A stretch of 14,573 bases of DNA from DATESG01 sp964480275 (GCA_964480275.1 CAYZOC010000025.1:1-14573), one strand, 5' to 3'. Positions 1-7,179 are shown, counted from the stretch's first letter. The notes: generated by a model not told the origin, from the letters alone. A program made the numbers and translations.

Positions 1-1
1 A

Positions 2-712
2 TTAGCGATTGTCGGCATTACTTATTTAGCAACTTACTTTTTAATGTTTGGGCTGACTGCTCTATTTGTCGACCTCTTAGGTATTAAATTCTTACAACCA
101 TTACTTTGGGGCTTTAACTTCCTCTTTGCCTTATTGGTCACTGTGCTTGTCAAATCAATTTATAACAAATTAAGAAGAAAGCATGTAATTAAACGGGGTT
201 ATCTCAACAATTACATGATGAGTCGCATAAGTGGGACCGCCTTTGATATGATGATTGTCTCGGCAATTATGTCGATTGAGATTGCTAATATTACTGAACC
301 TAGTATTCTCACCCTTCTAATTACCCTTACGCTTGTTGGCACACTAGTCACAAGTATCTATGTATATTTTGTCGCTAAAAATCATTTCAAGTCACGTTTT
401 GTTCATACCTTTATAGTTTTCTATGGCAACTTGACAGGAACGGCTAGTAATGGTTTAGCGCTACTTCGCGAGATTGATCCCGAACTACAAAGTGGGGCAA
501 GTGACGATTTGATTGAAGGAAGTACGTTTGCAATATTATTTGGCGCCCCAATTCTTGCAATTTTAAGTTTCGTCTATCAAGGTCCTGTTGGTCTTTATGT
601 ATCGCTAGGGCTCCTCGTTGTTTATTTTGCCCTCTCCTATATCGGGCTAGTGCTCTATTCACGGCACAAGAGTAAAAAAATAGCAAGACTAAACGAGCAA
701 CAAGAAAAGTAA
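2..712 (+). CDS. Sodium/glutamate symporter family protein (GltS-like), C-terminal part
   Basis: The reading frame is open from the window edge (first full codon at 2) to TAA at 710-712, so the N-terminus lies outside the window. What is visible is a polytopic membrane protein with several hydrophobic segments and a short basic cytoplasmic tail. Two stretches resemble the GltS sodium:glutamate symporter family: RISGTAFDMMIVSAI, and the motif TGTASNGLALLREIDPE followed by a small acidic loop and a FGAPIL segment. GltS proteins import glutamate with Na+ across the cytoplasmic membrane. The assignment rests on remembered family motifs; the substrate in this organism is an inference. An internal ATG at 44 exists but is mid-helix and without a ribosome binding site, so it is not the start. 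The gene is closed by the terminator at 734-760. Confidence 0.72.
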   Translation, partial: LAIVGITYLATYFLMFGLTALFVDLLGIKFLQPLLWGFNFLFALLVTVLVKSIYNKLRRKHVIKRGYLNNYMMSRISGTAFDMMIVSAIMSIEIANITEPSILTLLITLTLVGTLVTSIYVYFVAKNHFKSRFVHTFIVFYGNLTGTASNGLALLREIDPELQSGASDDLIEGSTFAILFGAPILAILSFVYQGPVGLYVSLGLLVVYFALSYIGLVLYSRHKSKKIARLNEQQEK

Positions 713-733
713 ATAACAAAGATTTATTCAACT

Positions 734-760
734 AAGGCGAGACTAAATGTCTCGTCTTTT
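734..760 (+). terminator. Intrinsic terminator after the GltS-like gene
   Basis: GGCGAGAC (736-743) pairs with GTCTCGTC (749-756), one pair being G-U, across a 5-nt loop. A run of four T follows at 757-760, and the A pair at 734-735 can extend the stem into it. It lies 22 bases after the stop codon. Confidence 0.85.
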
Positions 761-923
761 GTATTTATTACACTAAATTTAAATGGCTTTATCATCTATG
801 ATAAATCTACATTTTGTGCTAGTATAAACTTAGAAAATTACTAGAGTAATACTTGCCTACTAGGCTTAATCTCTTGCTAAATTTTGTGCTCGACACTTTG
901 AAATTTTTTAACATCTTTTTTAT

Positions 924-928
924 GGAGG
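924..928 (+). promoter_or_regulatory. Ribosome binding site fixing the start at 934
   Basis: GGAGG lies 5 bases before ATG 934. The reading frame also contains a TTG at 853 and other upstream codons, but none has a Shine-Dalgarno sequence, so this site decides the start. Confidence 0.8.
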
Positions 929-933
929 TAAGT

Positions 934-1998
934 ATGGCAAAAAAGTTATCATTCAATGAAATAGCCTCACGACTCGGTGATAAAATTAATAGCGAACAAG
1001 ACCGGACCAAAAGAATAATGTTTTTTCAACCTAAACTAGTATCTGGTTACGAAAAATATCGCAAAAAAGTTACAAATGAACATCAACTATTTTCCGAAGA
1101 ACAATTTGCTGATGAACTACTTAGACGCCATAATAATCGCTATTCCTATGAGCGGCAAAGTTTTCATGATGATTATTTTAACCATGAAACCTACATTGAT
1201 TCGCTCGTCAGTGATACGATTACTAAACTATTAATTGTTGGTCACAAAGACTATACTTTTCAAGTAAAAGAGCGCTTCGTTAATGACTTAGATATCATTT
1301 GTGATCAATACGTAAAACTTGTTAATAACGCTTCACTAATGACAACAGCGAAAACGCTAGTCAGACAAATTGCTAAAAAAGCGCTTGATAAAATGGCGGT
1401 TGGTGTTGATCTTATTGCCCGTAATTTTATTGATGAAAGCCTCATCATCTGGCGTAGTTTTCTTGAAGATGTGACGATTGTTAAAATTATTTATGATTTT
1501 CCCGACCAACCACTAGAAGCGCGCTTTATGACTAACAAACAAGACACACTCGTCGATTTAGGGATCATTCAGGCTAGTAGTGCGCATAAAAATAGTCTCC
1601 GTGATCAAACAAAAAAACACATTGGTCATAAAAGTGCCCGCCACTGGGAAATTCTTCGTTATAGCTGGGTTGGATGCCTTCTAAGAGAAAAGGACTATTC
1701 CTCGGCAAAGATGCGGGAGTTAGTCGGCCTTGATGATTTTAATCCTCACTATAATTTCACCTCAATTTTTGTCCACCAGCGCACGATTGATGATCAGGAC
1801 CTTTCGCTATTTAGTCTTGGTGATTACGCCTTGATGTTATATTGGAAACTATTCGATCAAGTATTGAAAAAAATCATCGTTGCTCTTTTTGATCTTGAAA
1901 AAAAACTCCCACTTGACACAAGTGAAAAAGATATTCGCCGCTATTTGAAACGCAAGTTTGATGAAAAATTCAAAGAATTTACGGCCTCACTATCCTAA
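934..1998 (+). CDS. Hypothetical soluble protein, possibly DUF5677-like
   Basis: This encodes 354 residues starting at ATG 934. There is no signal peptide or membrane segment. The protein is rich in charged residues and looks largely helical. Residues about 155-190 (GVDLIARNFIDESLIIWRSF and following) and about 270-315 (NPHYNFTSIFVHQ, then a hydrophobic helix) recall the DUF5677 fold, in which an early Arg/Glu helix is followed by a late segment ending in a conserved His. That similarity is from memory and is weak; no catalytic motif can be named, and no function is offered. The gene stands alone: a terminator precedes it, and the following gene has its own promoter and riboswitch. I see no good T-tailed terminator after its TAA. 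The base composition resembles that of its neighbours, so there is no sign of recent transfer. Confidence 0.7.
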   Translation: MAKKLSFNEIASRLGDKINSEQDRTKRIMFFQPKLVSGYEKYRKKVTNEHQLFSEEQFADELLRRHNNRYSYERQSFHDDYFNHETYIDSLVSDTITKLLIVGHKDYTFQVKERFVNDLDIICDQYVKLVNNASLMTTAKTLVRQIAKKALDKMAVGVDLIARNFIDESLIIWRSFLEDVTIVKIIYDFPDQPLEARFMTNKQDTLVDLGIIQASSAHKNSLRDQTKKHIGHKSARHWEILRYSWVGCLLREKDYSSAKMRELVGLDDFNPHYNFTSIFVHQRTIDDQDLSLFSLGDYALMLYWKLFDQVLKKIIVALFDLEKKLPLDTSEKDIRRYLKRKFDEKFKEFTASLS

Positions 1999-2028
1999 AT
2001 AATAATTAGTCGCTACGTCGTATAAGTA

Positions 2029-2057
2029 TTTACTTATGCTCGCTAGTAGCATAAAAT
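2029..2057 (+). promoter_or_regulatory. Candidate promoter for the riboswitch-ATPase transcript
   Basis: TTTACT (2029-2034) and TAAAAT (2052-2057) are separated by exactly 17 bases and match the vegetative -35/-10 consensus at 4/6 and 5/6. The predicted start of transcription, around 2064, lies just upstream of the aptamer. Two inverted repeats overlap these elements (2022-2037 and 2034-2054). Confidence 0.42.
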
Positions 2058-2085
2058 AATCTTAGGCAGAAAGCCTAAAACCTTT

Positions 2086-2167
2086 AAAGGGGAGTAGTAA
2101 TTCTTACCGCCAACATCTCGAGCAACGCTCTGGTTGGTAAGTCCATAATATTGGAAACGAGACCTTT
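2086..2167 (+). ncRNA. yybP-ykoY manganese riboswitch aptamer
   Basis: The hallmark GGGGAGTAG (2089-2097) is present. Helix P1 can form between AAAGG (2086-2090) and CCTTT (2163-2167). CTTACC (2103-2108) pairs perfectly with GGTAAG (2136-2141). Inside it, CGCCAACA (2109-2116) resembles the second metal-binding loop, and GAGC/GCTC caps the arm. A small TCCA/TGGA hairpin (2142-2155) and then AAACGAGACCTTT close the aptamer, in the same order as the characterised Lactococcus lactis yoaB element. Family members bind Mn2+ and control Mn/Ca exporters, and the gene downstream is a P-type cation ATPase. That agreement of motif and context makes the call strong. Confidence 0.93.
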
Positions 2168-2197
2168 GAACCCTCTTTTAGGGCCAAGGGTCTTTTT
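2160..2197 (+). terminator. Riboswitch expression platform: regulated intrinsic terminator
   Basis: AGACCTTTG (2160-2168) pairs with CAAGGGTCT (2185-2193), with one G-U pair. It encloses an inner CCCT/AGGG helix (2171-2174 with 2180-2183) and is followed by TTTTT (2193-2197). Its 5' strand contains CCTTT (2163-2167), the 3' strand of aptamer P1, so P1 and the terminator are mutually exclusive. Mn2+-stabilised P1 should therefore permit read-through, making this an ON switch. Confidence 0.88.
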
Positions 2198-2215
2198 AAA
2201 TGAAAGGTAGAAATT

Positions 2216-4978
2216 ATGGAAAAAGAAAAAAAAGTCGACCAGGAAATGATTATTGATGTCGCAAGTGTTGGTGTAACTGGACCAATTGAAACAAGAACAC
2301 TAAATAGTTTATATGATGAATTAACAGTTGATCCAAGTGTTGGATTAAGCGAACAAATCGTCGAAAAACGGCGTGTGCAGTTTGGCAAGAACGTCTTACC
2401 AAAGCGGAAGAAAAGAACTGTCGTTGGAACTTTTTTAGCCCAGCTTAATAATGGGATGATCTATGTTCTTTTAGCAGCAGCGCTTATTTCCTTTAGTCTT
2501 CATCTATACGAAACGATTGCCAATGGTAAACCTTTTGAATTTATCGAAGTAATTGTTATTCTAGCCGTTGTTTTATTAAACGCAATTATTGGTACTGTTC
2601 AAGAGCTGAAGGCCGATAAAGCACTAGAGGCACTGGAAAAACTAAGTGCGCCCACTACGGTTGTAAGACGAGGTGGTCAGCTTTTAGAAATACGTGCCGA
2701 AGATCTTGTGATTGGTGATATTGTCATTCTTGAAGAAGGGCGGACGATTCCTGCTGACTTACGGCTGATCGAGGCGGTAAACCTCAAGGCTGGTGAAGCA
2801 AGTTTAACCGGGGAGAGTGTCCCAGTTGAAAAAGATGCAGACCTCGTTTTTGCAAGAGAAACACCAATTGGTGACCGCTTAAACATGGTGTATATGTCGA
2901 CTCCTATCACCTATGGTCGGGGCGAAGGGATTGTTGTTGGCACTGGCTTAAATACAGAAATCGGCCGAATTGCCGCGCTATTAGAAGGTGAAAACGAAGG
3001 CCAAACACCCTTACAAAAACGTCTACATGATCTTTCGAAACTTTTAGGAATAATTACAATTTTCCTTGTTGTTTTACTATTTGTTGTTGCCTTAATTCAG
3101 GACTCAAGTCTTGAAAATATATTAAAAATGTTTATGACCTCGATTTCACTAGCAGTTGCTGCTGTTCCTGAAGGACTTCCAGCAGTTGTCACAATCGTGC
3201 TCTCGCTTGGTGTTCAACGGATGGTCAAGGTCAATACAATTGTTCGTAAGCTGCCAAGTGTTGAAACACTAGGAGCCGTTAGTGTTATTTGTAGTGATAA
3301 AACCGGAACGCTGACGCAAAATAAAATGACCGTTGTCCAAGCTTATGTTGATAACACTAGTGGGGGCCTCGATGATTTTAAAAAGAATCAACTAGAGGAA
3401 TTAGCTAGTGGCATGAGTCTTTGTAGTAACGCAAGTGTTGATCATGGTGTTTATGGTGACCCTACCGAAATCGCCCTTGTTGAGTTTGCCAATCACTTTG
3501 ATTTACGAAAAGAGCAGCTTGAAAAGACAAGTCCACGGCTTGATGAACTACCATTTGATAGTGTCCGCAAGATGATGTCGACGGTCAATAAAATTGATGG
3601 TGAAGAGCGTCAATTAACCAAGGGCGCCCTCGATCAAATACTTAAACACACCACACACATTAAAATTAATGGTGAGGTTAAAAAGATAAATAAAGATGAT
3701 TTAGAAAACATTAAAAAAGCCTCGGAAAAAATGGCTGCTAAAGCATTACGTGTGTTAGCACTAGCAACTGGGACTTATAAAAACGGGCAAATCGAAGAAG
3801 AAAACCTGGTCTTTATTGGACTCGTTGGGATGGTTGACCCCCCACGTCCAGAAGCTGCAGGCAGTGTTAAACGCCTGTTAGCCGCTGGTATTACAACGAT
3901 TATGATTACGGGCGATCATGTTGATACAGCTTACGCAATTGCAAGCGAGCTAGGCATTGCTAGCCGGCAAGACCAAACGATGAGTGGTGAACAAATCGAT
4001 CAACTTGATGATGCTGGATTACAAGAAGCAGTGAAAACCATTCGGGTCTTTGCCCGTGTTTCCCCAGAAAATAAAGTGCAAATTGTTAAGGCACTTAAAG
4101 CTAATGGTGAAATTGTCGCGATGACTGGTGATGGCGTTAATGACGCTCCTTCACTAAAAGCAGCCGATATTGGCATTGCGATGGGAATTACCGGTACTGA
4201 TGTCGCCAAAGGGGCGGCAGATATGGTTTTGACTGACGATAACTTTGTTAGCATTGGCAAGGCGGTTGAAGAAGGAAGAGGTATTTACGCTAATATTAAA
4301 AAGACTGTCTGGTTTTTACTCTCCTCAAATTTTGGTGAAGTAATTTCCATGATCGTGGCGATCCTTTTAGGCTTCCCTGCCCCACTAGCCGCGCTCCATA
4401 TTTTATGGGTTAATCTGATTACTGATAGTGTGCCGGCAATTGCCTTAGGGGCCGATGAAAAAGATCCTGATCTAATGAAGGACAAACCACGTAATCCCAA
4501 AGAAAGTCTTTTTGCTCGCGGTGGTTATTTCGTAACAATTGGTTATGGTACGTTAATTGCTCTTTTATCGCTATTTGCCTTCTTAATTGTTGGTTTTAGA
4601 TCACCAGATTTGAGCATCGCGGGGATTAGAGCTTATCTTGAAGCAAATGATGGACAATATCTAGTGGAAGCCCAAACTTATGCATTTACGGTATTAGGGG
4701 TTTCCCAACTATTCCATATGCTCGGGATGGCAAACATTCGCAAGTCATTTATTCATCTTTTCAAAGCTAAAGAGTGGTTGATTTGGACAGCGTTTGTCGT
4801 TGGTTTCGCCCTCCAAATTGCCGTAACGGAAATTAACTTTTTAAACGTCGCCTTCTCGACCGAACAACTCCATCTTGATGAATGGCTGATTCTTGCTGCT
4901 TTATCGTCAGGACCATTAGTTGTTCATGAAATCATCGTCTTTATTTTCTTCCTAAAAGATAAATTTAAAAAAAGATAA
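2216..4978 (+). CDS. P2-type cation-transporting ATPase, probably Mn2+ (or Ca2+) exporter
   Basis: This encodes 920 residues, the usual length for P2A ATPases. Visible motifs, in order: an N-terminal actuator region with TGES (198-201, dephosphorylation loop); the M4 signature VPEGLP (P318-E319-G320); the phosphorylation site DKTGTLT with the acceptor Asp at 361; KGA in the nucleotide-binding domain; the hinge TGDGVNDAP (637-645); then C-terminal membrane helices. M5 carries N705 and E708 (SSNFGEV) and M6 carries N733, T736 and D737 (NLITD). These match the Ca2+-liganding Asn/Glu and Asn/Thr/Asp of SERCA-type pumps, so the membrane site looks intact. ATP-driven export across the cytoplasmic membrane is known for the family. 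Mn2+ as the main substrate is inferred from the yybP-ykoY riboswitch in the leader. AAGG sits 8 bases before the ATG. The gene is monocistronic and closed by the terminator at 4995-5019. Confidence 0.93.
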   Translation: MEKEKKVDQEMIIDVASVGVTGPIETRTLNSLYDELTVDPSVGLSEQIVEKRRVQFGKNVLPKRKKRTVVGTFLAQLNNGMIYVLLAAALISFSLHLYETIANGKPFEFIEVIVILAVVLLNAIIGTVQELKADKALEALEKLSAPTTVVRRGGQLLEIRAEDLVIGDIVILEEGRTIPADLRLIEAVNLKAGEASLTGESVPVEKDADLVFARETPIGDRLNMVYMSTPITYGRGEGIVVGTGLNTEIGRIAALLEGENEGQTPLQKRLHDLSKLLGIITIFLVVLLFVVALIQDSSLENILKMFMTSISLAVAAVPEGLPAVVTIVLSLGVQRMVKVNTIVRKLPSVETLGAVSVICSDKTGTLTQNKMTVVQAYVDNTSGGLDDFKKNQLEELASGMSLCSNASVDHGVYGDPTEIALVEFANHFDLRKEQLEKTSPRLDELPFDSVRKMMSTVNKIDGEERQLTKGALDQILKHTTHIKINGEVKKINKDDLENIKKASEKMAAKALRVLALATGTYKNGQIEEENLVFIGLVGMVDPPRPEAAGSVKRLLAAGITTIMITGDHVDTAYAIASELGIASRQDQTMSGEQIDQLDDAGLQEAVKTIRVFARVSPENKVQIVKALKANGEIVAMTGDGVNDAPSLKAADIGIAMGITGTDVAKGAADMVLTDDNFVSIGKAVEEGRGIYANIKKTVWFLLSSNFGEVISMIVAILLGFPAPLAALHILWVNLITDSVPAIALGADEKDPDLMKDKPRNPKESLFARGGYFVTIGYGTLIALLSLFAFLIVGFRSPDLSIAGIRAYLEANDGQYLVEAQTYAFTVLGVSQLFHMLGMANIRKSFIHLFKAKEWLIWTAFVVGFALQIAVTEINFLNVAFSTEQLHLDEWLILAALSSGPLVVHEIIVFIFFLKDKFKKR

Positions 4979-4994
4979 AAATAGTTTTTATAAG

Positions 4995-5019
4995 AAAAGA
5001 TGAGCGCGGCTCATCTTTT
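4995..5019. terminator. Strong bidirectional terminator between convergent genes
   Basis: AAAAGATGAGC (4995-5005) pairs perfectly with GCTCATCTTTT (5009-5019): 11 pairs around a 3-nt loop. A T-rich tail follows on the + strand (to 5022) and a T-run follows on the - strand. It lies between the ATPase stop and the stop of the minus-strand lipoprotein gene and can serve both. Confidence 0.92.
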
Positions 5020-5022
5020 TTT

Positions 5023-6072
5023 CTATTTCCAATAGTAATCAAGAAACTTTGTAGCGTAGCGATCATGGATCGGATCGCGCACTTCATTACGTGTTTGATT
5101 GCTACTAAGGGTGAATGTTTGCCCTATTTCACTTTCATAGGCCCCTAAGTAGTTAGTGGCCCTCGTGCCATCAAAGTAGCTATCAGTAATGGTGTAGGTA
5201 CTGCCATCGATACTAAATTTCTCATTACGGTAGACAAACATGTCTTTAATAATTGGACTAATATCACCATTACTGACATAGTCAGTTGCATCAGGTTCGA
5301 TTATTTGAAGACTTGGGACATAACCACTACTATAGCCGTAGTCTTTATTCCTTGCTTGACTAAGACCATACGTATCCTTGATTTCTTGCCATACTTCTTG
5401 GTCACCGTTTCTTACGACGTGCGTATCAACAACATAGATAGGTACTTGCTTTTCACTAGGATTATCTTCGATATAACTTTTAAGGAAGCGCCGATCAAAT
5501 TCAGCACAGTCAGGACAGAGTTTCCATGACCAATTAAGGATAAATTTATCTTCTCCCTTTAAAAGCGCATCAACTTGATCAAAGTCGACATAGTAGCCAT
5601 AAGGTTTACTAATATAGCGGTTGAGATAATTAATAAAATCATTAATTTTTTGGAATATTAGTGGATTACTAAAGTAATTAGCGCCAACTTTGTATTTGCC
5701 ATTTTCATAAAGACCAAGCACAGGAGTATTTGATTTATCGGAATTAATTGGTAGACCATAAAAGTCATCATCACTAAGGGCATTGGTTTCAATCACATAA
5801 ATAGGAATATCGTAGTCGCGAACATAGGGTTTAATTACTGATTCCTCAAATGTTCCCCAACAGGCACAGCGAGGATCAGCATAGGAGACAAGAATAAAAT
5901 TGTCCTCACGATCAATCATCGTAATTAAATCTTGTTCAGTGGTGAGTACGATATAACTATCAAGCGTTTTATCACCATATGTAATAATTATTTTATTTTC
6001 TTGGCCACTACCACAACCTGAAAGTAAACTCGTTGTTAGCAAAGCGATAAGTGTTAAGAATTTAGTTTTCAT
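5023..6072 (-). CDS. Lipoprotein with two tandem thioredoxin-like domains
   Basis: This encodes 349 residues. The N-terminus is a lipoprotein signal peptide: a basic start, a hydrophobic core and the lipobox LLSGC, with Cys20 as the predicted lipid anchor. Domain 1 (about 40-150) has a CxC motif (C69-A-C71, followed by W72) where thioredoxins have CxxC, and a TPVLGLYENGK strand whose P117 fits the cis-Pro. Domain 2 (about 160-265) has a true CxxC (C186-PD-C189) after a Trp-containing strand, and VPSLQII with P253 as its cis-Pro. A C-terminal region (about 270-349) is unassigned. This suggests an extracytoplasmic, membrane-tethered thiol-disulfide protein; the partner is unknown. The start is ATG at 6070-6072, chosen because GAGG lies 6 bases upstream; the in-frame TTG at 6084 overlaps that site. 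The gene is divergent from ldh. I do not recognise a named family for the whole protein. Confidence 0.75.
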   Translation of the reverse strand: MKTKFLTLIALLTTSLLSGCGSGQENKIIITYGDKTLDSYIVLTTEQDLITMIDREDNFILVSYADPRCACWGTFEESVIKPYVRDYDIPIYVIETNALSDDDFYGLPINSDKSNTPVLGLYENGKYKVGANYFSNPLIFQKINDFINYLNRYISKPYGYYVDFDQVDALLKGEDKFILNWSWKLCPDCAEFDRRFLKSYIEDNPSEKQVPIYVVDTHVVRNGDQEVWQEIKDTYGLSQARNKDYGYSSGYVPSLQIIEPDATDYVSNGDISPIIKDMFVYRNEKFSIDGSTYTITDSYFDGTRATNYLGAYESEIGQTFTLSSNQTRNEVRDPIHDRYATKFLDYYWK

Positions 6073-6078
6073 ATTTAA

Positions 6079-6082
6079 CCTC
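6079..6082 (-). promoter_or_regulatory. Ribosome binding site for the thioredoxin-like lipoprotein
   Basis: GAGG on the minus strand lies 6 bases before ATG 6072. It rules out the in-frame TTG at 6084, whose codon abuts the site and would leave a poor signal-peptide start. Confidence 0.7.
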
Positions 6083-6096
6083 AATTTTCTTGCTCT

Positions 6097-6124
6097 ATTA
6101 TAAAACTTAATCTTTGTTTTACAA
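6097..6124 (-). promoter_or_regulatory. Promoter of the thioredoxin-like lipoprotein gene
   Basis: On the minus strand TTGTAA (6124-6119) is followed after 16 bases by a perfect TATAAT (6102-6097), 24 bases before the start codon. The inverted repeat TCTTTG/CAAAGA (6111-6116 with 6122-6127) overlaps the -35 element. Confidence 0.55.
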
Positions 6125-6161
6125 AGAATGTTAGTAAAAAATTATTATATTACAAGCAAAC

Positions 6162-6182
6162 AATCAATAACACTTATTGATT
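6162..6182. promoter_or_regulatory. 9-bp perfect inverted repeat, candidate operator
   Basis: AATCAATAA (6162-6170) and TTATTGATT (6174-6182) are perfect reverse complements around a CAC centre. The element lies between the divergent promoters of the lipoprotein gene and ldh, and touches the possible ldh -35 region. The size and symmetry suit a dimeric repressor. It does not match the Rex consensus that I know. Confidence 0.45.
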
Positions 6183-6215
6183 TGACTAATCTAAACTGAA
6201 TAAAAGTTATATAAT
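6182..6215 (+). promoter_or_regulatory. Probable ldh promoter region
   Basis: A perfect TATAAT lies at 6210-6215 and TTGACT at 6182-6187. The 22-base gap is too long for a standard promoter, so either the -35 is weak or the real -10 is the overlapping TTATAT (6207-6212, 19-base gap). Only the -10 is convincing. Confidence 0.3.
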
Positions 6216-6234
6216 TTATTTATAAGGGGGTCGT

Positions 6235-7179
6235 ATGAAAAAACAAAAAGTAGTGATTGTCGGAACTGGCTTTGTTGGCATGTCGTATGCCTATGCACTG
6301 GTCAACCAGGGAGTTGTCGAAGAGCTTGTGCTGATTGACATTAATAAGGCTAAGGCGGAAGGTGAAGCGATGGACTTAAATCATGGGCTCGCCCTAGCGC
6401 CACGAAGAACTATCATCAAGGCCGGTGACTATGATGAGTGTCGTGATGCATGGCTTGTTGTTATTACCGCTGGCGTCAATCAAAAGCCTGGCGAAACGCG
6501 GATTGATTTACTTAATCGAAATGCGAGTATTATTAAATCAGTGGTCGATAGTGTGATGGCGACTGGTTTTGATGGAATAATTCTTGTCGCCTCTAATCCT
6601 GTCGATATTTTGGCGTATGTAGCGTGGAAACAATCGGGCCTACCCTCATCACAAGTGATTGGCAGTGGTACACTTTTAGACACATCAAGACTTCGCTATG
6701 AAATTTCTAAATATATAAAAATTGATTCGCGTAATATTCACGCCTATATCTTAGGTGAACATGGGGATAGTGAGTTTGTCTGTTGGTCGAAGGCTTATAT
6801 TGGCGTTAAACCAATGCTTGATGTCATTGAATCAATGGATGAAATAAGTTTTGAAGACTTAGATAAAATATACATTCGCGTCCGTGATGCCGCGCAAGAA
6901 ATCATCAAACGTAAAAATGCAACCTACTACGCTATTGGGATGTCACTAGTAAGAATTACTAACGCCATCTTTAAAAATGAAAATAGTATCATTCCCTTAT
7001 CTGTTTATAATGATGGCGTCTATAACATTGAAAAGGATCTTTATATTGGGCTACCAGCGGTCGTCAATAGTCAAGGAATCCATCATGTTGTAAATCTTAA
7101 GCTCAGTAGTGATGAACAATTAAAACTGGAGAAGTCGGCACGCCTCCTTAAAGATAGCCTTGACAAAATGAATATCTAA
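6235..7179 (+). CDS. ldh: L-lactate dehydrogenase, FBP-activated type
   Basis: This encodes 314 residues, the standard length. The enzyme reduces pyruvate to L-lactate with NADH in the cytoplasm, regenerating NAD+ in fermentation. The Rossmann motif GTGFVG is at 10-15, with D35 ending strand B as in NAD-specific enzymes. Q83 in NQKPGETR sets pyruvate/lactate specificity (malate dehydrogenases have Arg there), and R89 is the mobile-loop arginine. N121 is in SNPVD. D149, R152 and H176 (GEHGD) form the substrate and proton-relay set. R154 and H169 fall at the positions of R173 and H188, which bind fructose-1,6-bisphosphate in bacillary enzymes, so allosteric activation is likely. A strong AAGGGGG lies 4 bases before the ATG. 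The gene appears to be monocistronic. The divergent spacer contains a candidate operator at 6162-6182. I found no good terminator downstream. Confidence 0.96.
   Translation: MKKQKVVIVGTGFVGMSYAYALVNQGVVEELVLIDINKAKAEGEAMDLNHGLALAPRRTIIKAGDYDECRDAWLVVITAGVNQKPGETRIDLLNRNASIIKSVVDSVMATGFDGIILVASNPVDILAYVAWKQSGLPSSQVIGSGTLLDTSRLRYEISKYIKIDSRNIHAYILGEHGDSEFVCWSKAYIGVKPMLDVIESMDEISFEDLDKIYIRVRDAAQEIIKRKNATYYAIGMSLVRITNAIFKNENSIIPLSVYNDGVYNIEKDLYIGLPAVVNSQGIHHVVNLKLSSDEQLKLEKSARLLKDSLDKMNI

Noticed and set aside
811..890. Direct repeat ATTTTGTGCT at 811-820 and 881-890
   Set aside because: It is a 10-mer in AT-rich sequence with no symmetry or promoter relation that I could support; probably chance.
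853..933. Earlier TTG start giving a 27-residue N-terminal extension on the unknown gene
   Set aside because: There is no ribosome binding site before 853, while GGAGG lies 5 bases before ATG 934. The extension overlaps the likely leader.
2022..2054. Terminator for the gene ending at 1998
   Set aside because: The hairpins are real but are followed by A-rich rather than T-rich sequence on the + strand, and they overlap a plausible promoter.
4000..4500. Long minus-strand open frames opposite the ATPase gene
   Set aside because: They lie wholly antisense to highly conserved ATPase motifs (hinge, M5, M6), have no ribosome binding sites and have no family-like sequence.
6073..6084. TTG 6084 as start of the lipoprotein gene
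   Set aside because: It coincides with the GAGG ribosome binding site of the ATG at 6072, which also gives the better signal peptide.
6162..6182. Rex operator upstream of ldh
   Set aside because: The perfect repeat has the right size, but its half-site AATCAATAA does not match the Rex half-site TTGTGA, so it is kept only as an unassigned operator candidate.
6235..7179. Malate dehydrogenase instead of lactate dehydrogenase
   Set aside because: The specificity position is Gln (NQKPGETR), and the FBP-site Arg and His of lactate dehydrogenases are present.
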